In this document: positions 12,824-20,426 of the stretch, piece after piece | How the letters are laid out: every line of letters starts with the position of its first letter | Position numbering within the stretch: the stretch's first letter is position 1 | IMG/VR virus record: IMGVR_UViG_3300023220_000234 | Span: 1-23,275 of that record | Source: a virus | DNA: 23,275 bases | Direction: 5' to 3' (one strand) | Position numbers and translations under genes: made by a program | Notes under the pieces: generated by a model | Database searches by the model: none | Told to the model about the DNA's origin: nothing | What the model saw: only the letters and a program-made list of their open reading frames with translations

Positions 12824-13786
12824 ATGAGCGAAGACGACGGATCAATAATACCAGAAGCTGTAGCAGCGGCAGCTACACCACCAGAAGGCGACGGCACCGC
12901 GGCAGCAGCAGACGCCTCAGCATCTACAACCGCGGCAGCAGCGACAGTGCCAGCACAAGACTTCAGCATGTATGGCGAGAAAGGACTCAATGCTGGTATG
13001 GTCAAACTGCTAGGCGAGGGCGACGAACTGAAAGGGGCGAGATTCTTTTTAAAGAAATACGAGGGCGCAGACGACCCAAATGCCGAAGTATTGAAAGGTC
13101 TCAATAATCTGCAATACATAGCCAGCCAGAAAGCGTATATCAGGCCTCCGGACGATGCTCCGGATAATGTCAAAGAAGAGTTCGGCAAGCAGATGAAACT
13201 GCTAAACCAGACTCCAGAGAGCGCAGAAGGGTACAAATATAATGTCCGGCCGGAGGGCTTGGCAGAAGAGGTGCCGTGGAATCAGGAAGAAGCAAACCAG
13301 TACTCTGAGGTTTTGCACAAACATAATGCGTCTCCAGCATTAGCAGCAGAATTGATGGAGCTGTATAAGGGTGGCCTAGAGGGCATTCCGGCAGTCGTAG
13401 CTCAGGAAGAAGCGACACACAGAGAAGCGCAGATCGATATTCTCAGGAACGAGCACGGTGTAAACGCTGAAAAAGTCATTCAGGAAGCTACCAACGCAGC
13501 AAGCCTACTCGGAGTAAGCCCAGAAGAAACCAGCCGCATTGCCATGACAGCAGCGGGCGTCAACTTCCTTGCCAATCTTAAGACCATGATATCCAGCGAT
13601 ATCCTTAGTACGGCGAAAGCAGCAGGCTCTGTTAATGCGGGCGACGGCCAGAGTTGGTCAGAGAAGGCGATGGAATCATCCAAGCTGGCGACCGAGGCAA
13701 TGAAAGCCAATGATACCCAGGCCTATAACGCGCATTATGCCGATCAGGTGAAATACAATAAAATGGCAGCAGCCGCAAAAAGGTAA
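12824..13786 (+). CDS. Scaffolding protein
   Basis: The 320-residue product is acidic, with an Ala/Thr/Pro-rich disordered N-terminus (residues about 10-45) and a long helical body (KNARF-like ARFFLKKYEGADDP, EEFGKQMKLLNQTPESAEGY, ALAAELMELYKGGLEG). The end is Lys/Ala-rich (YADQVKYNKMAAAAKR), where scaffolds usually bind the coat protein. Such composition and the position between portal and major capsid gene are typical of T7 gp9-like podoviral scaffolds, which guide prohead assembly and then leave the shell. AAAGG at about 12812-12816, eight bases before the ATG, is the ribosome binding site. The assignment rests on composition and synteny. Confidence 0.82.
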   Translation: MSEDDGSIIPEAVAAAATPPEGDGTAAAADASASTTAAAATVPAQDFSMYGEKGLNAGMVKLLGEGDELKGARFFLKKYEGADDPNAEVLKGLNNLQYIASQKAYIRPPDDAPDNVKEEFGKQMKLLNQTPESAEGYKYNVRPEGLAEEVPWNQEEANQYSEVLHKHNASPALAAELMELYKGGLEGIPAVVAQEEATHREAQIDILRNEHGVNAEKVIQEATNAASLLGVSPEETSRIAMTAAGVNFLANLKTMISSDILSTAKAAGSVNAGDGQSWSEKAMESSKLATEAMKANDTQAYNAHYADQVKYNKMAAAAKR

Positions 13787-13789
13787 GCC

Positions 13790-14098
13790 ATGAAAGTATC
13801 AAAAGAGCCAGAATGTAAGGAGCACCCGCATATCAAAGTGAAGAAAAAGCTACCGGGCAAGAAAGCTATTAGCAAAGCTCAGAAGAGCATCGGCATGCTT
13901 TATAAGAACGTGACCTATGAGATACGTGAGGTTTCGGGTCACCAGCGAGTAATGGATAACCACAAATATACCGCTATCATTACCATTAAGGACACGAACC
14001 AGATAAAGCTGGCATTTCCCGTATGGCCCAAGGTCGAGGAAATGAGGCGCGAGTACAAGGCATGGAAGGCGCGAATGCCTAAGATGCCTAAAAATTAA
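13790..14098 (+). CDS. Basic hypothetical protein (102 aa)
   Basis: The product is Lys-rich (IKVKKKLPGKKAISKAQKSI) with a central beta-like region (NVTYEIREVSG, YTAIITIKDTNQIKLAFPV) and a basic C-terminal tail of KMPKMPKN. No family is recognised. It begins three bases after the scaffold stop and ends eight bases before the next gene. Being placed between scaffold and capsid genes suggests a head-related or moron function, without evidence for either. Confidence 0.6.
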   Translation: MKVSKEPECKEHPHIKVKKKLPGKKAISKAQKSIGMLYKNVTYEIREVSGHQRVMDNHKYTAIITIKDTNQIKLAFPVWPKVEEMRREYKAWKARMPKMPKN

Positions 14099-14105
14099 GC
14101 GTGAT

Positions 14106-14501
14106 ATGAAAGCGCAATACATGGATAGGCATGGGCTAGAGATTGGCGATTATGTTGCACGCATGGCAGTAGGAGCGCATGGCGATAACTTCAAATGCCA
14201 TGAGTTTTCATTTGGCAGGATTCGTGCCTTTCAAATGGAGAATGCCGAATCAAGGCCTGATGCTGCTCCGAAATTCGGCCTCGATGAATGGGTTGAGGTA
14301 TTGGTTATGCCGTACGATGACGAGATGGCCCCTGCGTGTGAGCGACCGTGGATCCAATGGGGGCCAGAAGAAATCATCAAGCTTTCTGGGTTTGAATACT
14401 TTTTAAGGGCGGTTATGTGGCCTTTCGTTAAGTTTATTTACAATAAGCCTTTAGATGGACGAAACACAGATCGAGTAAAGCAACAAGCAATCAAGACTTG
14501 A
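14106..14501 (+). CDS. Hypothetical protein (131 aa)
   Basis: The first half (MDRHGLEIGDYVARMAVGAH then CHEFSFGRIRAFQME) reads like a small beta-barrel with a GDYVA entry strand, followed by DEWVEVLVMPYDDE and IQWGPEEIIKLSGFEYFLRA. An amphipathic, aromatic segment near the end (FLRAVMWPFVKFIYNK) might touch a membrane or form a core helix. No family is recognised. It is separated from the capsid gene by the 187-base structured leader. The interruption of the usual scaffold-capsid order by two such genes may be a local insertion. Confidence 0.58.
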   Translation: MKAQYMDRHGLEIGDYVARMAVGAHGDNFKCHEFSFGRIRAFQMENAESRPDAAPKFGLDEWVEVLVMPYDDEMAPACERPWIQWGPEEIIKLSGFEYFLRAVMWPFVKFIYNKPLDGRNTDRVKQQAIKT

Positions 14502-14543
14502 CTAACCGGAAAAACTGCATACTGATTTAAAACATAGCTGATA

Positions 14544-14682
14544 CCTTTCCTATATTTGGTGAGCTGGCATAGCCAGAAACCTCCCCTCCTGGAAAGCAGC
14601 CAAAATCGCTAGCAATAGCATCTTGGCCGCACTGCGGACACCCAGGGATCACTACCAAATATAAACTCTTAAAGGAAAGGGG
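14544..14682 (+). promoter_or_regulatory. Structured 5' leader that can sequester the capsid ribosome binding site
   Basis: The gap before the major capsid gene can fold into a multibranched RNA. The outer stem pairs TATATTTGGT (14551-14560) with ACCAAATATA (14654-14663), 10 perfect pairs, and continues with CCTTTCC (14544-14550) pairing GGAAAGG (14674-14680), which is the capsid Shine-Dalgarno. Inside are hairpin CTGGC-ATA-GCCAG (14564-14576) and a stem TCCTGG/CCAGGG (14587-14592 with 14642-14647, one wobble). That stem encloses a GNRA-loop hairpin GCTA-GCAA-TAGC (14608-14619) and CCGC-ACT-GCGG (14627-14637). Such a fold suggests control of capsid translation, or a transcript-processing element. 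The pairing is seen in the sequence; the function and any ligand are inference. Confidence 0.65.
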
Positions 14683-14688
14683 ACAACG

Positions 14689-15618
14689 ATGTCCACAAAT
14701 TCACTCCCAGAGCATTTTACTGAGGATTACAAACAGAACTGGCTGCAACGCATCCAGCAATTCCCGTCATTACTAGCAGGAGCTGTACTTGACGACACGA
14801 TTGACGGTCATATCGCCCGTTACTCGTTTTTGGAAGCACAGGAAATGGACGACATCAACGTCCGTCACGGTGTTACTCAACGTAAAGACCAAGGGACTTT
14901 CATCCGCTGGATGAGATCCGAAAAGAAAACTCTAGCCAATCTACTCGATGAGTGGGATGACAAAGAGCTTGGTCGGCAATTAAGTCCAAAGGGCGGCATT
15001 ATCATGGGGCATGGCTTCGCGTATAACCGCAAAAAGGACTTACAGATCATCAAGGGCATGGAAGACCCTGCGATCACCGGAGAAGACCAAGCAACGCTTG
15101 TGCCTCTTCCTGCTTCGCAGCGTGTAGCCGTTTCCTTCAATCCAGGTGGCGCACCCACTGATTCAGGTCTCACATTCCCTAAGATTGCTGAAGCTCGTTT
15201 CATATTCAAAAACGCACCACTCGAATTGGATCGCACGAACGCATTCGCAGTTATCTCGCCTGCAACCGACAAGGATCTCGTCACTAACATTGAAGAGGCC
15301 CGTAATAAGGACTTTGCTAGTACCAAGATCATTGGTGAAGGCACAGTCGCAGGCGAATACTGGATGGGATTCAATTGGATCGTATCTACGTTGCTCACAG
15401 ATAATCCAGCCGCAGTAGGCGCTGGTGGACCTGTCACCGCTACGAATTGCCTATTCTGGCACAAGGATTACGTTTACTTTGGAGACGGCGAAAAGCGCTC
15501 TAATGTAGATATCCTTCCCGCTGAAAGCCACGCCGTTCAATGTCGCACACGCGCCCGCATGGGTGGAATGCGCCGTGAAGAAAAAGGCGTTGTTCTCGTT
15601 GAAACACTCGTACCTTAA
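14689..15618 (+). CDS. Major capsid protein
   Basis: This 309-residue protein follows portal and scaffold and resembles HK97-fold coat proteins of podoviruses that lack a cleaved N-terminal delta domain. Features include an N-terminal helical arm (EHFTEDYKQNWLQRIQQF), KKTLANLLDEWDDKELGRQL, a central MGHGFAYNRKKDLQIIKGM region, and a C-terminal MGFNWIVSTLL...NCLFWHKDYVYFGDGEK segment. It ends ARMGGMRREEKGVVLVETLV. It builds the icosahedral shell. A strong Shine-Dalgarno (GGAAAGGGG, 14674-14682) lies six bases before the ATG within the structured leader. Ile codons are ATC 12, ATT 5 and ATA 1, unlike neighbouring genes where ATA dominates, which suggests selection for high expression. Confidence 0.88.
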   Translation: MSTNSLPEHFTEDYKQNWLQRIQQFPSLLAGAVLDDTIDGHIARYSFLEAQEMDDINVRHGVTQRKDQGTFIRWMRSEKKTLANLLDEWDDKELGRQLSPKGGIIMGHGFAYNRKKDLQIIKGMEDPAITGEDQATLVPLPASQRVAVSFNPGGAPTDSGLTFPKIAEARFIFKNAPLELDRTNAFAVISPATDKDLVTNIEEARNKDFASTKIIGEGTVAGEYWMGFNWIVSTLLTDNPAAVGAGGPVTATNCLFWHKDYVYFGDGEKRSNVDILPAESHAVQCRTRARMGGMRREEKGVVLVETLVP

Positions 15619-15642
15619 AAAGTCAGAAAGGAATAAAACATT

Positions 15643-16098
15643 ATGGCAGATTTCAACTCAGACGTAGCAGTTAATCAAGTCGACCCGTCGGCCAAGAAAC
15701 TGAATAACACGCCTCAAACTGGTGGTAACGGCATCATGCTTGAATGCATATACACGATCCTCGCTACAGAAGTACTCGTAGTGAACGACCGTGTCCGCTT
15801 GTTCGAGCTCCCAGTCGGTTATCGTCCTAACTCGCCAGATTGTTCCATTGTGAACGACGGCGTAAACGGAACATCCGCAATCGTTCAAATTGGAACGGAT
15901 TCAAATCCTGACAGTATTGCCGACGCAATCGACATTACTGCCGCTGGAATTGATCGAGCTGATGTATCAGGCGACGAGGCAGAAGCACCAGCAACTTCAG
16001 CAGTGACAGAGTTCCTGTTTATGAAGTTCACGACTCTTACCGCCACTATGGTGACCGGCAAGAAGATCATCGTGCGTCTACCTTGTTCAAAGACTTAG
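15643..16098 (+). CDS. Possible minor capsid or decoration protein (151 aa)
   Basis: The gene lies directly after the major capsid gene with a good Shine-Dalgarno (AAAGGA, about 15627-15632) and shares its optimised codons: of 12 Ile codons, ATC 6, ATT 5 and ATA 1. The product has a polar N-terminal arm (residues 1-30), beta-rich segments (YTILATEVLVVNDRVRLFEL, SAIVQIGTD) and an acidic Ala/Glu loop before the final FLFMKFTTLTATMVTGKKII. Size, position and codon use suggest an abundant virion protein such as a capsid decoration or stabilising protein. Sequence alone does not identify the family. A strong terminator follows 17 bases after its stop. Confidence 0.62.
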   Translation: MADFNSDVAVNQVDPSAKKLNNTPQTGGNGIMLECIYTILATEVLVVNDRVRLFELPVGYRPNSPDCSIVNDGVNGTSAIVQIGTDSNPDSIADAIDITAAGIDRADVSGDEAEAPATSAVTEFLFMKFTTLTATMVTGKKIIVRLPCSKT

Positions 16099-16115
16099 TC
16101 CCACGCTCATAAACG

Positions 16116-16157
16116 TCCCGGTGGCAGGCAACCCTCGTCTGCTGCCGGGATACTTTT
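16116..16157 (+). terminator. Rho-independent terminator after the capsid genes
   Basis: A 12-bp stem, 16116-16127 (TCCCGGTGGCAG) with 16139-16150 (CTGCTGCCGGGA), contains two G-T/U wobble pairs and an 11-base loop, and is followed by TACTTTT. It lies between the capsid genes and the tail tubular genes. This matches the place of Tphi between T7 genes 10 and 11, where partial termination keeps tail proteins below capsid levels. No other terminator of comparable quality was found in the window. Confidence 0.85.
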
Positions 16158-16167
16158 AAAAAACTAA

Positions 16168-16794
16168 ATGTCAAGCGGCCCAACTCAGATAGCCAATTTA
16201 GCGCTGAATCATGTAGGCGAGCCGCCTATCACGGATCTCAACGACGATGATAACGCCACAGCCAATATCGTCCTAGTAGTATACGAGCCCGCTATCAGGG
16301 AAATGGGTAGAGATCACGAATGGAACTGCCTGAAAAGGAGACAGGATCTACCAATAGTTCTCCCAGCGCCACTCTTTGGCTTTAAGTTTCAATATGAACT
16401 CCCGGTAGAGCTTATCAGGCTATTGCGCCTCAATGGTCGAGACATACGCGAGAACACCTCTTTATTTGAGATAGAAGGACGACATCTTCTCACGCACGCA
16501 GATACAGCCAAAATACAATATATAGCCTTCGACCCCGACACTACCGTATACGACACCATGTTCAGAGAGGCGCTCGCAGTGCTCATAGCATCTAAGATAG
16601 CCATACAGCTCAGACAGGACGAGGCATTAGCAGCGAGACTATTTCAAACTTACAAGACCGTGCACCTGCCCGCAGCCCGTAAGGTAGATGGCAATGAGCG
16701 CAATGTTGCTCCGTATGATCCACGAGAACAGTCCCGCTGGCGTGACTCCAGAGTAGTTGGTACCAGGCAAGGTGGGATCAACGACAACATGTAA
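16168..16794 (+). CDS. Tail tubular protein A-like adaptor
   Basis: The 208-residue product has the T7 gp11-type layout: IANLALNHVGEPPITDLNDD near the start, ALxxVG-like entry, VYEPAIREMGRDHEWNCLKR (about residues 38-57), then YELPVELIRLLRLNGRDI and FREALAVLIASKIAIQL. It ends in an Arg/Gly-rich WRDSRVVGTRQGG. Twelve copies form the adaptor ring joining the portal to the nozzle. There is no Shine-Dalgarno; the start follows the A/T tail of the terminator. Ile codons are ATA 9, ATC 5 and ATT 0, contrasting with the capsid genes. The stop overlaps the next start at 16794. Confidence 0.88.
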   Translation: MSSGPTQIANLALNHVGEPPITDLNDDDNATANIVLVVYEPAIREMGRDHEWNCLKRRQDLPIVLPAPLFGFKFQYELPVELIRLLRLNGRDIRENTSLFEIEGRHLLTHADTAKIQYIAFDPDTTVYDTMFREALAVLIASKIAIQLRQDEALAARLFQTYKTVHLPAARKVDGNERNVAPYDPREQSRWRDSRVVGTRQGGINDNM

Positions 16795-19286
16795 TGCCAC
16801 CACCAAGAGGCACGTCACAAAAGAATATAATATCATTCGGAGCGGGTGAATGGTCACCAGACCTTGACGCTCGGGCAGATCAGCAAAAATATGACTCTGC
16901 CTGTAGAGAGCTGACCAATATGATAGTGCTGCCGTCTGGTCCTGCTGAGAGGCGACCCGGTCAGCAGTTCATAGGCATAGCTAAAGGGAAAAACCGGCTC
17001 ATAGGCTACAATTTCTCAGTCACAACCCGCTTTATATTAGAGCTCGGAGACCGCTATATGCGCTTCTGGAGCAATGGCGTACAGGTGGAAAACCCGCCTG
17101 GCACTCCGGTCGAGATCGTGACTCCATGGCTCGAAGCTGAGCTATTCGATATCCATTTTGTTCAAGTCAATGATATCGTATATCTTACACATCCAAATCA
17201 TGCGCCCCAGAAACTTACGCGCATAACAGATGTCAACTGGGTCATAGTAGACACGCCTTTTAACGAACCTCCATTTTTAGACGTTAATATCACAGCGACC
17301 ACATTGAGATCCACTGTTACCGCTTTAGGTGCTAATGGGCAAATGATTGCCGCCGGACCAGCTATACCATTCCAGGCAGGGCATGTAGGCAGCTTCTGGA
17401 AACTCACGCACCCACGGTCAGCCGGAGGGGTGGATATTAGCCTAGCTGCCACAAACAACTCTGCTAATCTGCTCGTTACGGGTACTTGGACATTCAGGAC
17501 AACCGGCACTTGGACGGGGACGGTACGCGTGCAGGAGTTTAATCCGGTTACAGGAGTATTTGACGACGTCCGGGTATTCGAGAGCAACAATGACAGCAAT
17601 TTCGATATAGAGGATATTCAGCCCATAGAAGCCACCTTTAGAATAAGCCATACCGCAGTATCAGGCACGGGCAGAGCATACCTGGACGTTCTCGATACGA
17701 CACGCTCAGGCATAGTCAAGGTGACAGGCTTCAATAGTGCTACCTCAGTCAATATCAACGTCATAAAGCAACTTGAGAGCACAGCGATAACGGACGTATG
17801 GAACGAGGGCTCATGGAGCGACGTCAGAGGATTCCCTCGCACTAACACGATTTTTGAACAGAGAATCATATACGGAGGCACCCTTGCCCAGCCGCAAACC
17901 CTATACGGATCTCGCACGGCTGACTACGAGGATTTCACACGCGGCACACTCGACGACGACGCCATAGTCTACACGATAGCTTCACTGGAGCAAAACCGCA
18001 TAGAGTGGATGTCTGGGCAGATCAAGCTACTCATAGGCACCGCTGGGGCAGAATGGACTTTTGGGGGAGATGTCGAGAAACCAGTCACGCCCTCCAATGT
18101 CACGATATTCAGGCAATCCACCTACGGCTCAAAACACCTCCAGGGTGTTATGATCAACGACGCTATATTGTTCGTCCAGCGCAATGGTCTCAGAGTGCGC
18201 CAAATGGTTGAGAGTGAGACCTCAGTCACAGCCAAGTTTGTATCTCCAGATTTAACCATATTGGCAGACCATATTACCGAAGGGGAGGTAATCCAGTCCG
18301 ATTACGCACAACAGCCATTCAGCACGCTCTGGATAGTCAACGGCATAGGCGAAATGATCGGCATGACCTATGAGCGGGATCAGGCGATATCAGGCTGGCA
18401 TCGACAAACCTCTCCTGGTGCCAATGGCTTCATAGAATCCATGGCTACCATATACGGGGATACTGCCAGGGGTGACGAAATATGGTTATCAGTCAAGCGC
18501 ACCATTAACGGAGCAGACGTTCGTTATATTGAGCGCTGGAACCCGTTTGACTGGAAGCTCAAGGAAGACGCTTTCTATGTTGATTCAGGAGTCACGATTG
18601 TGCTCCCGACGCATAGCAGCGGTAATCTTACTGCAGGTAAGTCATACCGAGTAATCGATAACAGCGGAGGCATGGACATGACTGCAGTAGGTGGACCGGC
18701 AGCTCCCAAAGTATTTGAGACTTTTCTGGCAACCTCCACGGCAACTCCTAATTACGGCACAGGCTCAGTCAGACAGGTAAGCGACGTATTTCCGCAGGCA
18801 GTCCCACACTTGCGCGGTGAAATCGTCCAGGCGCTCGGAGACGGGGCAGTCTTTGAGAATATGACAGTAACTGCAGACGGCACGATCACGCTCACGAATA
18901 ATGACATGGTGACAAAAGTCCATATCGGGCTCCAGTATGACTCCGTCGTTAAACCTATGAAGCTACAGGCAGACCCACGCTTAGGCGCATATATGGGTAC
19001 AGTGTCGAGGATACGCCAAATCGTTGTCAGGGTTCAGGATACTCTTGGATTCACATATTCTACGAATGTACTGGAAGCGGATAATGTGACAGTCAAAGAG
19101 GAGGTTGTCGCATTCAGGGCAACTAAAAACAAGTTTGACGAATCGCCACCGCTACGAACAGGCGACCTCAAGGTACCAGTTCAATCTCGACATGACTTCG
19201 ATGGTGATTTAACACTGTTCCAGAAACAGCCGTTACCATTCAAGGTCTTGGCAATTATTGTGAAACACGAAGTAACGGGGAATTGA
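16794..19286 (+). CDS. Tail tubular protein B-like nozzle protein
   Basis: This 830-residue protein begins with the hallmark FGAGEWSPDLDARADQQKYD, then CRELTNMIVLPSGPAERRPG, typical of gp12-like nozzle or tail stabilisation proteins of podoviruses. Next come IGYNFSVTTRFILELGDRYM (RF) and repeated beta-strand segments through the C-terminus (DVRGFPRTNTIFEQRIIYGG, ETSVTAKFVSPDLTILADHI). Six copies form the distal tail tube and the docking site for fibres. It starts in the stop codon of the adaptor gene and is followed at once by a small zinc-binding protein gene. I see no frameshift or missing segment. Confidence 0.88.
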   Translation: MPPPRGTSQKNIISFGAGEWSPDLDARADQQKYDSACRELTNMIVLPSGPAERRPGQQFIGIAKGKNRLIGYNFSVTTRFILELGDRYMRFWSNGVQVENPPGTPVEIVTPWLEAELFDIHFVQVNDIVYLTHPNHAPQKLTRITDVNWVIVDTPFNEPPFLDVNITATTLRSTVTALGANGQMIAAGPAIPFQAGHVGSFWKLTHPRSAGGVDISLAATNNSANLLVTGTWTFRTTGTWTGTVRVQEFNPVTGVFDDVRVFESNNDSNFDIEDIQPIEATFRISHTAVSGTGRAYLDVLDTTRSGIVKVTGFNSATSVNINVIKQLESTAITDVWNEGSWSDVRGFPRTNTIFEQRIIYGGTLAQPQTLYGSRTADYEDFTRGTLDDDAIVYTIASLEQNRIEWMSGQIKLLIGTAGAEWTFGGDVEKPVTPSNVTIFRQSTYGSKHLQGVMINDAILFVQRNGLRVRQMVESETSVTAKFVSPDLTILADHITEGEVIQSDYAQQPFSTLWIVNGIGEMIGMTYERDQAISGWHRQTSPGANGFIESMATIYGDTARGDEIWLSVKRTINGADVRYIERWNPFDWKLKEDAFYVDSGVTIVLPTHSSGNLTAGKSYRVIDNSGGMDMTAVGGPAAPKVFETFLATSTATPNYGTGSVRQVSDVFPQAVPHLRGEIVQALGDGAVFENMTVTADGTITLTNNDMVTKVHIGLQYDSVVKPMKLQADPRLGAYMGTVSRIRQIVVRVQDTLGFTYSTNVLEADNVTVKEEVVAFRATKNKFDESPPLRTGDLKVPVQSRHDFDGDLTLFQKQPLPFKVLAIIVKHEVTGN

Positions 19287-19288
19287 TT

Positions 19289-19549
19289 ATGAGCCAAGAA
19301 ATCGGAATATGTAGAAATTGCTTTGGAACTGTCATACAGAACAGGGAGGGCGACATTAACTGCGGGTGTGATAACCCCGATCCTTCAGATATAATAAATC
19401 CCGTATCTATTGAGATATTAAAGGCAATGCAAAATGGTATCAACATAGCCGAAGATAACCTTCGAAATCTGAAGGAAAGCAAACAGAAATTTGAACAAGA
19501 GATTAGAGACAGAAGTTGCTTAAAAACCCATGAAAACGCGAATCTTTGA
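19289..19549 (+). CDS. Small zinc-binding protein with coiled coil (86 aa)
   Basis: The N-terminus carries CRNC at residues 8-11 and CGC at 25-27, a likely small zinc knuckle, followed by NPDPSDIINPVSIEILKAMQ and a charged coiled-coil-like helix (AEDNLRNLKESKQKFEQEIR). ATG 19289 is preferred over TTG 19283 because of an upstream GGGG sequence (about 19277-19280) and the ATTGATTATG context also seen at the Tat gene start 7169. It overlaps the following gene by 20 bases. A small soluble zinc protein between nozzle and internal virion genes is not part of the T7 arrangement. Function unknown. Confidence 0.6.
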   Translation: MSQEIGICRNCFGTVIQNREGDINCGCDNPDPSDIINPVSIEILKAMQNGINIAEDNLRNLKESKQKFEQEIRDRSCLKTHENANL

Positions 19550-19949
19550 CCCAGAAGACTACCCGATAGTCAAGCAATGGTGGGAAGCCAATGGCCTCCC
19601 GGTATTTCCGCTTGCCTCATTATCACCAGCCGGATTCATGGCAGACGACGAGGACATGGATATAGCTGCCGTATGGGTATATATGGCAGTAGGCGTAGGT
19701 ATATGTTGGATGGGAGGATTTGTGTGGAACCCCGAAGCCTCAGACAGAAAGAAGGTAGAGGCATACCACGCACTCTCAGAAGTGGTCGAAAACTACGTGC
19801 AGGACAATAACTATGATATAGTGGTCGAGTCATACACCAATACTCAAACCAGTTTGATACGCTTAGCCCAGAAACGCGGAGCCATAATCAACCATACTTC
19901 AGAAACCCAACTTATCAAAGTGCTTAAGAAAAAGGAGAAAGTAGCATAA
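19530..19949 (+). CDS. GNAT-like (acyltransferase-fold) protein of the virion gene cluster
   Basis: The 139-residue product has the size and strand-helix pattern of a GNAT-fold protein: MKTRIFDPEDYPIVKQWWEA at the start, AAVWVYMAVGVGICWMGGFV as a central strand pair, and a later helix with SLIRLAQKRGAIINH. T7 gp13 and many podoviruses encode a similarly placed GNAT-like protein before the internal virion proteins. The acetyl-CoA loop (Q/RxxGxG/A) is not evident, so it may have lost catalysis and serve assembly. The hydrophobic strand segment could be mistaken for a membrane span. It overlaps its upstream neighbour by 20 bases and the next gene by one base. Confidence 0.68.
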   Translation: MKTRIFDPEDYPIVKQWWEANGLPVFPLASLSPAGFMADDEDMDIAAVWVYMAVGVGICWMGGFVWNPEASDRKKVEAYHALSEVVENYVQDNNYDIVVESYTNTQTSLIRLAQKRGAIINHTSETQLIKVLKKKEKVA

Positions 19950-20422
19950 TGCCTCCAGCCGCTGCCATAGGAGTTGCTCTAGCTGCTACCGCTATCGGTA
20001 CCGGGATAAAGGTATTTGGCGGGATACAGGAATCTAAGCAAATAAAAGCCACGGCTGAGTTCAATGCTAGGCAAAAAGAAAACGAGGCTATAACGGTCGA
20101 AGGTGAGCGTTCCGAAAACAATAGACGCACTCGCGTACGTAATCGTCGCCTATTAGGTGCGCAGCGGGCAAAGATAGGCGCAGCGGGCGTCACAGAGGAA
20201 GGCTCACCGCTAGAACTTATGGCAGCAACGGCAGGAGAGCTGGAGCTGGAAGTCTTGGATTTGAACCGTGAAGCAGAGTCTAGAAAGATACGGCTCAGAA
20301 ACGAAGCTGGCATTATCAGGTTTGAGGGCAAAAAGCAGGCCAAGGCAGCCAAAATAGGAGCTATAGGCAGCGGGATAGCAGGAGTTACCCGCATAGCGTC
20401 AATAATTCCGCAAGCAGTTTAG
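19949..20422 (+). CDS. Internal virion protein, gp14-like
   Basis: The 157-residue product has an Ala/Gly-rich hydrophobic N-terminus (about residues 4-27), then a charged helix ending RRTRVRNRRLLGAQRAKIGA, followed by the GVTEEGSPLELMAATAGELE segment characteristic of podoviral core or ejection proteins, and a C-terminal Ala/Ile/Gly-rich stretch. T7 gp14 and relatives are ejected into the outer membrane at the start of infection and help form the channel for DNA entry. A good Shine-Dalgarno (AAGGAGA, about 19931-19937) precedes the start. The family call is well supported by the conserved middle segment. Confidence 0.85.
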   Translation: MPPAAAIGVALAATAIGTGIKVFGGIQESKQIKATAEFNARQKENEAITVEGERSENNRRTRVRNRRLLGAQRAKIGAAGVTEEGSPLELMAATAGELELEVLDLNREAESRKIRLRNEAGIIRFEGKKQAKAAKIGAIGSGIAGVTRIASIIPQAV

Positions 20423-20426
20423 TAAA

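Noticed and set aside
12760-13236. A 158-codon reverse-strand frame rich in Ala and Ser
   Set aside because: It mirrors the Ala-rich scaffold gene on the forward strand; the composition is a by-product of GCA/GCG codons.
14498-14526. A TTGACT sequence as a possible -35 promoter element for the capsid gene
   Set aside because: No matching -10 element lies at 16 to 18 bases, so a promoter cannot be supported.
14877-15464. A 195-codon reverse-strand frame opposite the capsid gene
   Set aside because: It is long only because the capsid gene's biased codons avoid reverse stops; no start signal or sensible protein is present.
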